A DNA stretch of 9,132 nt from JAYUHK01 sp043778415 (GTDB lineage: Bacteria; Bacteroidota; Bacteroidia; Chitinophagales; Saprospiraceae), in assembly GCA_043778415.1 (NCBI GenBank), contig JAYWGG010000039.1, positions 1-9,132 on the forward strand. The letters are read 5' to 3'. The notes beneath the pieces were generated by a model. It was given only the letters and a program-made list of their open reading frames with translations. It was not told the origin of the DNA and made no database searches. Made by a program: the position numbers and the translations under genes. Of this stretch, positions 1 through 5,881 are shown piece after piece (the stretch's first letter is position 1; each line of letters begins with the position of its first letter).

Positions 1-1703
1 GCAATTAGCGAAGCGTTTTGCTGCATCGGCTCTATGTAATCGGACAAAAAAACCAGCATTTGCTCGAATAATTGCGCTTCGATTTCAGATATTTTTTCTT
101 CCGCCGTCAAGATTTTTGTTTCTAAAATCTTTAATTCTTCTGTAATATACCGTTCTCCCGTCGAGAGTGTCTGCTTTCTTATCCAGTCACTCGGAACAGT
201 AAATTGATTTTTATATTTATTGGTCACTTCGAGGTAATACCCAAAGACACTATTATAGCCAATCTTCAAATTTGTGACACCAGTTTTGACAGATTCTTTT
301 TGCTGAATGTCTAAAAGTAAGTCTTTGCTGTTGTGAATTAGGAACTTCAATTCGTCTAATTTTTCGTTAAAACCACTCAAAAAAACACCACTTTTGTACA
401 AATTTACGGGGGCTTCTTCGATGATTTCGCGATGGATTTTATCTCTCAAAATAGGACAATAATTTAGATTTTCGCCTATTTTATTCAGATACAAATTGTC
501 ACTTTTTTGCAATAAATTTTTTAAGGGTTCGATGGCGAACAATGCGCGTTTTATCTGGACTACTTCTCGAGGATTAATTTTTCCCAAAGGGACTTTTGAT
601 ATAAGTCGCTCCAAATCGCCAACCTGCCGAATATATTGTTCCAAATCATTTTTAAGTTCTTGATTTTCAACGAAGTATAGAACAGATTGCTGCCTTTCTT
701 CAATTGCTAATTTAGAAATAAGCGGCATTAAAATCCACTTTTTCAACATTCTCGCGCCCATCGGCGACACCGTTTTGTCAATAATTTGGAGCAAAGAAAC
801 GCCTTTTTCGTGCTGGCTTTCTATCAATTCCAAATTGCGAATTGTGAATCTGTCGAGCCAAACAAAATTTTCTGCCTGAATCCTATTTATTTGAAGAATG
901 TGCTTCAAATTTTTGTTTTCAGTCGTTTCAAGGTAGTACAAAGCCGCTCCAGCGGTGATTTGTGCAAGCTCCATGTCTTCTATCCCGTAGCCTTTAAGTG
1001 ACTGAACCTCAAAGTGTTGGAGTAATTTGTTGCGCGTAAAATCTATCGTAAAAACCCAATCCTCCAAACCAAACAAATAGTATTTTTTGCCTAATTTTTT
1101 TTCAAATTCTTTCATAAAACTTTTGGGCATCACGACCTCCGAAGGATTGTAACTTTGTAACATTTTGTCCAAATATTGAAAATTTCCTTCGGTCGTAAAA
1201 AACTCACCCGTCGAAATGTCGAGAAAGGAAATTCCCAATTTTTCCTTCGCACCTAAAAACACGGTTGCCAAAAAATTATTAGACCTAAAATCCAATAATT
1301 TATCGTCCGTCGTCACACCCGGAGTGATGATTTCTGTGACACCTCTTTTGACGATTTTTTTGAGCGGACTCGGCTTTTCGAGCTGCTCACAAATCGCCAC
1401 ACGGAAGCCAGAGCGCACCAAACGCGGCAAATATAAGTCCAAAGAATGGTACGGAAAGCCCGCCAACTCAATATCAGAGCCACCATTGTTCCGTTTGGTA
1501 AGCGTAATCCCAAGTGCCGCAGAGGTTTTTATAGCATCAGCACCGAAAGTTTCATAGAAATCGCCCACCCTAAAAAGCAGCAAAGCCTCCGGATATTTTG
1601 CCTTCACGTCAAAATATTGTTTCATTAAAGGCGTGACTATCAAGTCATTAGGTCGAAAATCTTTGGCTTCGCTGGGAGTTTGTTCCTCTACAAATAAAGT
1701 CAT
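1..1703 (-). CDS. mutS: DNA mismatch repair protein MutS, N-terminal two thirds (runs off left edge)
   Basis: MutS binds mispaired or looped DNA as a dimer and, through ATP, recruits MutL to start repair. Translating the minus strand from the ATG at 1701-1703 gives 567 codons without a stop up to the edge. The mismatch-recognition motif is clear: GDFYE at residues 47-51, with the Phe49/Glu51 pair that contacts the mismatch, followed by GITLT and the AGFPYHSLDLYLPRLV stretch. A connector domain follows, then the core region around residues 309-327 (VSPMGAR, KKWILMPL), and clamp or lever helices with GYNSVFGYYLEV at about 483-494. The C-terminal ATPase (Walker A/B) and dimerisation parts lie outside the window, so intactness of the whole gene cannot be judged. 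The ATG is preferred over Met27 because residues 10-26 (ending NDLIVTPLM) look like the usual MutS N-terminus. Family assignment is very secure. Confidence 0.97.
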   Translation of the reverse strand, partial: MTLFVEEQTPSEAKDFRPNDLIVTPLMKQYFDVKAKYPEALLLFRVGDFYETFGADAIKTSAALGITLTKRNNGGSDIELAGFPYHSLDLYLPRLVRSGFRVAICEQLEKPSPLKKIVKRGVTEIITPGVTTDDKLLDFRSNNFLATVFLGAKEKLGISFLDISTGEFFTTEGNFQYLDKMLQSYNPSEVVMPKSFMKEFEKKLGKKYYLFGLEDWVFTIDFTRNKLLQHFEVQSLKGYGIEDMELAQITAGAALYYLETTENKNLKHILQINRIQAENFVWLDRFTIRNLELIESQHEKGVSLLQIIDKTVSPMGARMLKKWILMPLISKLAIEERQQSVLYFVENQELKNDLEQYIRQVGDLERLISKVPLGKINPREVVQIKRALFAIEPLKNLLQKSDNLYLNKIGENLNYCPILRDKIHREIIEEAPVNLYKSGVFLSGFNEKLDELKFLIHNSKDLLLDIQQKESVKTGVTNLKIGYNSVFGYYLEVTNKYKNQFTVPSDWIRKQTLSTGERYITEELKILETKILTAEEKISEIEAQLFEQMLVFLSDYIEPMQQNASLI

Positions 1704-1731
1704 TTTGGCTGTGTAATATTGTTGTAAAAAA

Positions 1732-1762
1732 TTGGGCAGGTTTTAAAAATCATCTATCTTTG
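1732..1762 (+). promoter_or_regulatory. Promoter of the TerB-like gene (Bacteroidota type)
   Basis: TTG at 1732-1734, a 20-bp spacer, and TATCTTTG at 1755-1762 match the -33/-7 consensus (TTG, about 20 bp, TAnnTTTG) known from Bacteroides and Flavobacterium. Transcription should start a few bases after 1762, giving a leader of about 55 nt before the ATG at 1823. This also rules out the upstream in-frame TTG at 1760 as the start codon, because it lies inside the -7 element. Confidence 0.65.
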
Positions 1763-1770
1763 CGGCTCGA

Positions 1771-1791
1771 AGCAATATTATTGCTTTTTTT
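1771..1791 (+). promoter_or_regulatory. Small hairpin plus T-run at the start of the TerB-like leader
   Basis: AGCAATA (1771-1777) and TATTGCT (1779-1785) are inverted repeats, realistically a 5-bp stem with a 5-nt loop, followed by seven T (1785-1791). It would sit within a few bases of the predicted transcript 5' end. It could act as a 5' stabiliser, a weak attenuator, or nothing; the stem is short and AT-rich. It also overlaps the possible mutS -7 element. Confidence 0.3.
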
Positions 1792-1803
1792 ATATTTCAA
1801 CAA
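1773..1803 (-). promoter_or_regulatory. Possible mutS promoter
   Basis: Read on the minus strand, TTG (1803-1801) is followed after 20 bp by TAATATTG (1780-1773), a 7-of-8 match to the Bacteroidota TAnnTTTG -7 element. The 20-bp spacing equals that of the divergent promoter for the TerB-like gene, and the two overlap face to face. The predicted mutS leader is about 65 nt. CAA repeats at 1798-1806 allow other spacings, so the -33 position is uncertain. Confidence 0.35.
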
Positions 1804-1822
1804 CAATTATCGAAATTATTTT

Positions 1823-2293
1823 ATGTTAAGCGAACAATTAAAAAATTTGACGGCGGCAGAGTCAGATTTATTGCTGGAAGCGATTCCTACCATTGCAATT
1901 TTGATTGCAGGTGCAGACCATGTAATTGACCAAAAAGAATCCGATTGGGCAGCGAAATTAACGCATATTCGTAGTTTTGTGACATCAAGTCACGACCAAA
2001 ATAAGCACAACGACACCAATGAATTTTATGATTGGGCAGACAAGCACTATCACGAAAAATTTGACGCACTCCTAAAAAGTTCTCCTATTTCGACCGATAT
2101 TCTGACTCAAAAATTAGCTGAACTCAATCCGGTTTTAGCAAAATTAGAGCATCAGTTCGCTAAAAAACTGTATCATAGCTTTCTTTCTTTCGCCGAGCAT
2201 ATTGCAAGAGCGTCTGGCGGAGTTTTAGGTTTTGGTAGCATCAGCGACGTAGAAAATGACTTGATTGGATTGCCAATGATTCATCAAATATAA
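1823..2293 (+). CDS. TerB-like all-helical acidic protein (hypothetical)
   Basis: The product has 156 residues, no signal peptide and no convincing membrane segment, so it is probably cytoplasmic and alpha-helical. Residues 29-39 read AGADHVIDQKE, resembling the acidic helix-turn signature (ADG.ID..E) of TerB/tellurite-resistance-like domains, which bind divalent metal through Asp/Glu. Residues 128-144 (ARASGGVLGFGSISDVE) are another Gly-rich turn followed by an acidic helix, as seen in stand-alone TerB-like proteins. The middle (55-85) is rich in His, Asp and Asn. The ATG at 1823 is chosen because the longer reading from TTG at 1760 begins inside the promoter. The gene stands alone, divergent from mutS and convergent with the regulator, with no ter operon partners, so a role in tellurite resistance is not supported. 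The TerB link is by motif only; function unknown. Confidence 0.85.
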   Translation: MLSEQLKNLTAAESDLLLEAIPTIAILIAGADHVIDQKESDWAAKLTHIRSFVTSSHDQNKHNDTNEFYDWADKHYHEKFDALLKSSPISTDILTQKLAELNPVLAKLEHQFAKKLYHSFLSFAEHIARASGGVLGFGSISDVENDLIGLPMIHQI

Positions 2294-2304
2294 GAATAAA
2301 ATAG

Positions 2305-2362
2305 ATAAAAGAGTACGAATTGTGACATTTTTGTAAAAATGTCACAATTCGTACTCTTTTAT
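2305..2362. terminator. Long perfect inverted repeat, probable bidirectional terminator
   Basis: Bases 2305-2332 and 2335-2362 are perfect inverted repeats of 28 bp with a nominal 2-nt centre. Each arm has an A-run on its 5' side and a T-run on its 3' side, so both the plus-strand TerB-like gene (stop at 2291-2293) and the minus-strand regulator (stop at 2342-2344) could terminate here. The right arm contains the regulator's last codons, Lys-Glu-Tyr-Glu-Leu-stop, so coding sequence forms half of the stem. Confidence 0.8.
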
Positions 2363-3619
2363 TTTTCTATAAAGCGTGCGCTCCGAAATACCCAAATCGT
2401 CAGCTGCTTCTTTTCGTTTCCCTACGTGCTTTTTTAAGGCTTTCAAAATCATCGTTTTTTCCATCTCTACGATGGAAAGATTATCTTCCACAAACTCTGG
2501 AATTTGTGTAGATTCTTGTTTTTCCATGATAACTGGCTTCGTTTTTTTAGGCTCTTCACTAAAATAATCCATACCGTCGGAATGAAAATTTCGAGTCGTA
2601 TAATTTTCTGCGTGGCGTTCATTGCTCGGATAGTCTGCGGGAGCTTGCAAGCCCTTAAAATATTGAGCGTCAGGCACTTGCAAATCATTATTTTTTATCA
2701 ACTCAAAAACCAAAGACTTCAAATCATTCAAGTCTTTCTTCATATCGAACAAAAGTTTGTACAAAATTTCGCGTTCTTGAAAATTGTCACTTTTTCCAAC
2801 ATTTTCAATATTTATCGGCAAATTCCGATGCTCAATATTCGGAATGAACTTTTTTAAATCGTTGGCAGTAATATTTTTATTTTCGGACAGGACAGAAACC
2901 TGTTCTGCAAGATTTTTTAGCTCGCGAATATTTCCTCTCCAGCGATAATTCCGCAAAACTTCCTGTCCGTCTTCGTCCAATCTTATAGAAGTTGTGTGGT
3001 ATTTTTCGGCAAAGTCGGACGCAAATTTCCTGAAAAGCGGATTAATATCTTCCGGTCTGTCCTTCAAAGCTGGCACATGGATAGGGACGGTATTGAGTCG
3101 AAAATACAAGTCTTCCCGAAATTTTCCCTTATTTACACTGTCATAAAGTACCACATTTGTAGCGGCAATTACTCGGACATTTGTTTTTTGTACTTTGGAC
3201 GCTCCGACCCGCAAAAATTCGCCCGACTCCAACACTCGAAGCAAGTAAGCCTGCGTATCTTGGGGCATCTCTCCTATTTCGTCTAAAAAAATAGTGCCGC
3301 CATCTACGGTTTCAAAATATCCCTTTCTTGCCTCGCTCGCCCCAGTAAAAGAGCCTTTTTCGTGTCCAAAAAGCTCCGAATTGATAGTTCCTTCGGGTAT
3401 TGCGCCGCAATTAATGGCGATAAATTGGTTGTGTTTTCGCGGACTCAAGCTGTGAATAATCTTTGAAAAAACTTCTTTTCCTACCCCACTTTCGCCCGTG
3501 ATAAGTACCGTCAAGTCGGTCGGAGCTACCCGAATAGCTGTGTCGAGGGCTTGGTCCAACGCCATTGAAGTACCGATAATACCGTATCGCAGCTTGATAG
3601 AATGAAGATTATTAACCAT
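2342..3619 (-). CDS. Sigma-54-type AAA+ transcriptional regulator without receiver domain, Fis-type HTH
   Basis: The product has 425 residues. It begins almost directly with the AAA+ domain, with only about 15 residues ahead of GIIGTS. Walker A GESGVGKE is at 42-49, the sigma-54-contacting GAFTGA loop appears as GSFTGA (89-94), Walker B TIFLDE at 109-114, sensor I region AATN at 152-155, arginine-finger segment FREDLYFRL at 167-175, and sensor II region WRGNIRELKN at 227-236. A Fis-like helix-turn-helix (KRKEAADDLGISERTLYRKI) occupies 401-420. Between them is a linker of roughly 120 residues (265-385) with a short Leu-rich, possibly coiled-coil segment (MKKDLNDLKSLVFEL) and a polar, probably disordered part. 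Proteins of this class use ATP hydrolysis to open sigma-54 promoter complexes; lacking a receiver or sensor domain, this one is likely controlled by its level or by a partner. It lies 64 bp downstream of guaA on the same strand and could be co-transcribed. Target genes are not evident here. Confidence 0.93.
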   Translation of the reverse strand: MVNNLHSIKLRYGIIGTSMALDQALDTAIRVAPTDLTVLITGESGVGKEVFSKIIHSLSPRKHNQFIAINCGAIPEGTINSELFGHEKGSFTGASEARKGYFETVDGGTIFLDEIGEMPQDTQAYLLRVLESGEFLRVGASKVQKTNVRVIAATNVVLYDSVNKGKFREDLYFRLNTVPIHVPALKDRPEDINPLFRKFASDFAEKYHTTSIRLDEDGQEVLRNYRWRGNIRELKNLAEQVSVLSENKNITANDLKKFIPNIEHRNLPINIENVGKSDNFQEREILYKLLFDMKKDLNDLKSLVFELIKNNDLQVPDAQYFKGLQAPADYPSNERHAENYTTRNFHSDGMDYFSEEPKKTKPVIMEKQESTQIPEFVEDNLSIVEMEKTMILKALKKHVGKRKEAADDLGISERTLYRKIKEYEL

Positions 3620-3650
3620 AATTGATGTTATTTTTTGTCACAAAATTTAA

Positions 3651-3686
3651 TAATAAATAAATTTTTAGCTAAAATTTTATTTATTA
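3651..3686. repeat. 36-bp nearly perfect A/T palindrome on the guaA stop codon
   Basis: Arms 3651-3668 and 3669-3686 pair at 17 of 18 positions (only 3662/3675 mismatch). All bases are A or T except a central AGCT (3667-3670). The outer three bases are the guaA stop codon. It lies 31 bp upstream of the regulator start. It may be an A/T-type terminator or 3' stabiliser for guaA, or an operator for the regulator; the sequence alone does not decide. Confidence 0.7.
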
Positions 3687-5231
3687 CTCCCACTCGATAG
3701 TCGCTGGCGGTTTGGTGCTAATGTCAAAAACTACTCGATTGATTCCTCTTACTTGATTGATAATTTCGCTGGACACTTCGGCTAAAAAATCATACGGCAA
3801 CCTGCTCCACTCGGCGGTCATTCCGTCGGTAGAAGTGACGGCACGGAGCGCGATGGTTTTTTCATACGTCCGCTCGTCGCCCATTACGCCGACGGATTGG
3901 ACGGGTAAAAGTATCGCTCCAGCTTGCCAAACTTGGTCGTAAAGTTGGTGTTCTTTTAGTTTATTGATAAAAATAGCATCTGCATTTTGTAAAATTTCCA
4001 CTTTTTGCTCTGTCACATCTCCGAGTATTCTGATACCAAGTCCGGGTCCCGGAAATGGGTGTCGCATCAAGATATGGCGGGGCAAACCGATTTCTGCACC
4101 GACTTTTCGGACTTCGTCTTTGAACAGCATTCGCAGTGGTTCTACTATTTTCAAGCCCATTTTTTCTGGCAGTCCGCCTACGTTGTGATGCGACTTTATA
4201 GTGGCAGATGGACCGTGAACGGACACAGATTCTATTACATCTGGATAAATAGTGCCTTGCCCCAACCATTTTATACCTGTCACTTTTTTGGCTTCTTCTT
4301 CAAAAACTTCTATGAAAACACGACCAATTATTTTTCTTTTTGCTTCTGGTTCTGTGACTCCCATTAGCTCTTTCCAAAATCGCTTACTGGAATCCACTCC
4401 GACGATGTTCAGACCCATATTTTTGTAAGAGTCAAGGACTTCGTGGTACTCATTTTTGCGAAGTAAACCGTTGTTGATAAAAAAGCAAATTAAATTTTCA
4501 CCGATGGCTTTGTGGAGCAGCAATGCCGCCACGCTCGAATCTACGCCACCCGAAAGCCCCAACAAAACCTTGTCATTTCCTAATTTTTCTTTGAGTGTTG
4601 TGACAGTGTCTTCTGCGAAAGTCGCAGGTGTCCAGTTGGGTTTGCAGCCTGCCACATCGTAAATAAAATTTTTCAAAAGTTGAGAGCCGTCCAGCGTGTG
4701 TGCTACTTCGGGGTGAAATTGCAGGCAAAAAACGGGTTGTTCAAAGTGCTTGGGCTTGGACTGAAAGGCGGCATTCTCGATATTTTCGGTGCCACAAAGT
4801 CGCTGAAAACCGTCAGGAAGTTCGGTTATGGTGTCGCCGTGGCTCATCCATATTTGAGATTTTTCCTCTATTTCCTTAAAAATAATTGAATTTTTGTCAA
4901 AAATTTGGGTCAGTTGAGCTTTGCCGTATTCTCGTGTTGCGGAGCGTTCTACTTTTCCGCCGTAGTATTGGGCGATGTATTGTGCGCCGTAGCAGATGCC
5001 GAGCAGTGGTTTTTTACCTATTATATGGTTGAGATTGATTTGCGGAGCATTTTCGTCGCGGACAGAAAAAGGACTTCCCGACAAGATGACTGCCTTTATG
5101 GAAGGGTCACTGATGTCAATGCTTTGGTAGAACGGCAGAATTTCTGTAAAAACGTGGAGTTCGCGGATTCTTCTGGCTATCAGCTGTGTGTATTGTGAGC
5201 CAAAATCGAAGATGATGATTTTTTCTTTCAT
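3684..5231 (-). CDS. guaA: GMP synthase (glutamine-hydrolysing)
   Basis: The enzyme converts XMP to GMP using ATP and glutamine, the last step of de novo guanine nucleotide synthesis in the cytoplasm. The 515 residues match the usual bacterial length. The class I glutamine amidotransferase domain (about 1-190) shows FDFGSQYTQLIARRIRE at 9-25, nucleophile Cys80 in GICYGAQ, and the His173/Glu175 pair in QFHPEV. The ATP pyrophosphatase domain carries the P-loop SGGVDSS at 227-233 and GQGTIYPDVIES at 325-336. HPFPGPGLGIR is at 391-401, and the dimerisation domain ends with the invariant KPPATIEWE. No catalytic residue is missing. There is no guaB nearby. The start is the ATG at 5229-5231; a TACCTTTG -7 element lies only 4 bp upstream of it, suggesting a leaderless or nearly leaderless mRNA. 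Confidence 0.98.
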   Translation of the reverse strand: MKEKIIIFDFGSQYTQLIARRIRELHVFTEILPFYQSIDISDPSIKAVILSGSPFSVRDENAPQINLNHIIGKKPLLGICYGAQYIAQYYGGKVERSATREYGKAQLTQIFDKNSIIFKEIEEKSQIWMSHGDTITELPDGFQRLCGTENIENAAFQSKPKHFEQPVFCLQFHPEVAHTLDGSQLLKNFIYDVAGCKPNWTPATFAEDTVTTLKEKLGNDKVLLGLSGGVDSSVAALLLHKAIGENLICFFINNGLLRKNEYHEVLDSYKNMGLNIVGVDSSKRFWKELMGVTEPEAKRKIIGRVFIEVFEEEAKKVTGIKWLGQGTIYPDVIESVSVHGPSATIKSHHNVGGLPEKMGLKIVEPLRMLFKDEVRKVGAEIGLPRHILMRHPFPGPGLGIRILGDVTEQKVEILQNADAIFINKLKEHQLYDQVWQAGAILLPVQSVGVMGDERTYEKTIALRAVTSTDGMTAEWSRLPYDFLAEVSSEIINQVRGINRVVFDISTKPPATIEWE

Positions 5232-5235
5232 GTGT

Positions 5236-5243
5236 CAAAGGTA
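5236..5243 (-). promoter_or_regulatory. guaA: guaA -7 promoter element
   Basis: Minus-strand TACCTTTG is a full match to the Bacteroidota TAnnTTTG element. Only ACAC separates it from the guaA ATG. No clean TTG occurs about 20 bp further upstream (the best there is a GTT in CATGTT), so the -33 part is weak. In this phylum the start site lies a few bases after the final G, so the transcript would begin at or very near the start codon. Confidence 0.55.
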
Positions 5244-5296
5244 CGCCACTTTGAGCAGAAATTTAACATGAAAGAAGATTTATGCAATAAAATTTT

Positions 5297-5314
5297 ATAC
5301 CCTAATTAGGGTAT
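5297..5314. promoter_or_regulatory. 18-bp perfect palindrome, operator-like
   Basis: ATACCCTAATTAGGGTAT is a perfect dyad with GC-containing half-sites in an otherwise A/T-dominated region. It lies about 55-70 bp upstream of the guaA -7 element, a place suited to a dimeric DNA-binding protein. As a hairpin it would have few stable pairs and no clear T-run in the minus direction, so an operator is likelier than a terminator. I do not know the cognate factor. Confidence 0.45.
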
Positions 5315-5321
5315 TTTTAGT

Positions 5322-5370
5322 AAAAACACAATATTTTTTATTAAATATTACTTTTTTTTGATGTGTTTTT
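5322..5370. repeat. Nested inverted repeat
   Basis: AAAAACACA (5322-5330) pairs with TGTGTTTTT (5362-5370). Inside it AATATTT (5330-5336) pairs with AAATATT (5343-5349), sharing base 5330 with the outer arm, and an unpaired T-rich stretch lies between the right arms. The fold is A/T-dominated and only moderately stable; function unknown. Confidence 0.4.
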
Positions 5371-5504
5371 GGGCAAAAAAAACTCACAAACGAACCGATA
5401 ATTTTTAGGTCAATATATGATAAGTTATTTATATTCAACAAATTAGGAATATATTAGACAAAAAAGCAGCGTTTTTAAAAACACACAACACCCCAAAAGT
5501 GTCT

Positions 5505-5536
5505 TTTGGATAATCAATTAAAATATGTGATATTTG
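5505..5536 (+). promoter_or_regulatory. Promoter of the small basic-peptide unit
   Basis: TTTG (5505-5508), a 20-bp spacer and GATATTTG (5529-5536) match the Bacteroidota -33/-7 pattern at 7 of 8 positions in the -7 element, with the same spacing as the TerB-like promoter. A start at about 5541-5544 would leave only a few bases before the ATG at 5547. Confidence 0.5.
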
Positions 5537-5546
5537 TGCTGTCTTA

Positions 5547-5651
5547 ATGAGGAAACGGTATAAGTTGTTTAGAAAACGGTCAAAAGGGATAAAACATATA
5601 AAAAACAAGCAAACTCCAAAACCAATTATATCGGATATGTTCATGGGATAA
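5547..5651 (+). CDS. Small highly basic peptide, 34 residues (hypothetical)
   Basis: ATG at 5547-5549 to TAA at 5649-5651 gives 34 residues. The N-terminus reads MRKRYKLFRKRSKGIKHIKN and the C-terminus ends SDMFMG. Eight Lys and four Arg against one Asp give a net charge near +11, as expected of a nucleic-acid- or ribosome-binding peptide. There is no signal peptide or hydrophobic segment. Support for a real gene is contextual: a well-spaced promoter ends 10 bp upstream and a strong plus-strand terminator follows 57 bp after the stop, so promoter, ORF and terminator form one closed unit oriented against both neighbours. I do not recognise a family. The KLxRxxSK pattern is loosely like the short DNA-packaging peptides of microviruses, but that may be only shared basic composition. 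The unit could instead be a non-coding RNA of about 220 nt. Confidence 0.5.
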   Translation: MRKRYKLFRKRSKGIKHIKNKQTPKPIISDMFMG

Positions 5652-5665
5652 TACAAACATAGTGA

Positions 5666-5697
5666 GAGTGACATCAATCAAAAGTGAAAGATGACTC
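5666..5697 (+). other. Hairpin in the 3' part of the small unit
   Basis: GAGT (5666-5669) pairs with ACTC (5694-5697) and CATC (5672-5675) with GATG (5690-5693), with a GA bulge on the left arm and a 14-nt loop. It sits between the small ORF stop and the terminator and would be part of the RNA whether or not the ORF is translated. Confidence 0.35.
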
Positions 5698-5708
5698 GCT
5701 AACATTTC

Positions 5709-5765
5709 AGCCGGTCAGAAGCTAATTTAGTGGATTTTATTAGTTGTTTTGACCGGCTTTTTTTT
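5709..5765 (+). terminator. Rho-independent terminator of the small plus-strand unit
   Basis: AGCCGGTCAGAA (5709-5720) pairs with TTTTGACCGGCT (5747-5758; one G-T pair). An inner CTAAT/ATTAG stem (5722-5726 and 5739-5743) follows, and eight T (5758-5765) come after. The T-run is only on the plus-strand side, so it ends rightward transcription. The only plus-strand unit that could use it starts within the preceding 500 bp. Confidence 0.85.
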
Positions 5766-5801
5766 CTTAGAAATAATCTTTAGACGGATTATAATTTGTT
5801 G

Positions 5802-5836
5802 TTCTGTGCCGCGTCGGTCTTCTGTGCCGATGCGGC
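5802..5836 (-). terminator. GC-rich hairpin downstream of the helicase, possible 3' end
   Basis: GCCGCGTCGG (5808-5817) and CCGATGCGGC (5827-5836) form a 10-bp stem with one G-T position and a 9-nt loop, about 45 bp past the helicase stop. No T-run follows on the minus strand, so it is either an atypical terminator or a 3' stabilising hairpin. TTCTGTGCCG occurs twice exactly (5802-5811 and 5820-5829). Confidence 0.45.
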
Positions 5837-5881
5837 TATTTATTTAGCACCAAAATCTGTGCCAAATTTAGTAATTTTATC

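Larger units (their letters stand above)
5232..5504. other. Intergenic region upstream of guaA: AT-rich inverted repeats, no gene seen
   Basis: This stretch is very AT-rich with stops in all frames and no ORF with protein-like composition on either strand. It holds the guaA -7 element, an 18-bp palindrome (5297-5314) and a nested inverted repeat (5322-5370), plus a weaker AATATA/TATATT pair (5412-5417 and 5430-5435). The promoter of the small plus-strand unit begins at its right end. Confidence 0.6.

Noticed and set aside
1760..1822. N-terminal extension of the TerB-like protein from TTG at 1760
   Set aside because: The TTG is part of the TATCTTTG promoter element, so it would be upstream of the transcript; the extra residues are just translated AT-rich leader.
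5412..5435. Possible dif/Xer recombination site (AATATA ... TATATT)
   Set aside because: The arms do not fit the 11-6-11 Xer layout or the TTATGTTAAAT-like XerD arm; probably chance in AT-rich DNA.
5547..5651. Remnant of an integrated microvirus, from a loose likeness of the small peptide to DNA-packaging peptides
   Set aside because: No capsid, pilot or replication gene is nearby and the likeness may be only basic composition.
5435..5677. 80-residue minus-strand ORF with hydrophobic stretches
   Set aside because: It is antisense to the small basic-peptide unit; its Phe/Ile/Leu richness comes from the complementary AT-rich Lys codons, and it has no promoter.
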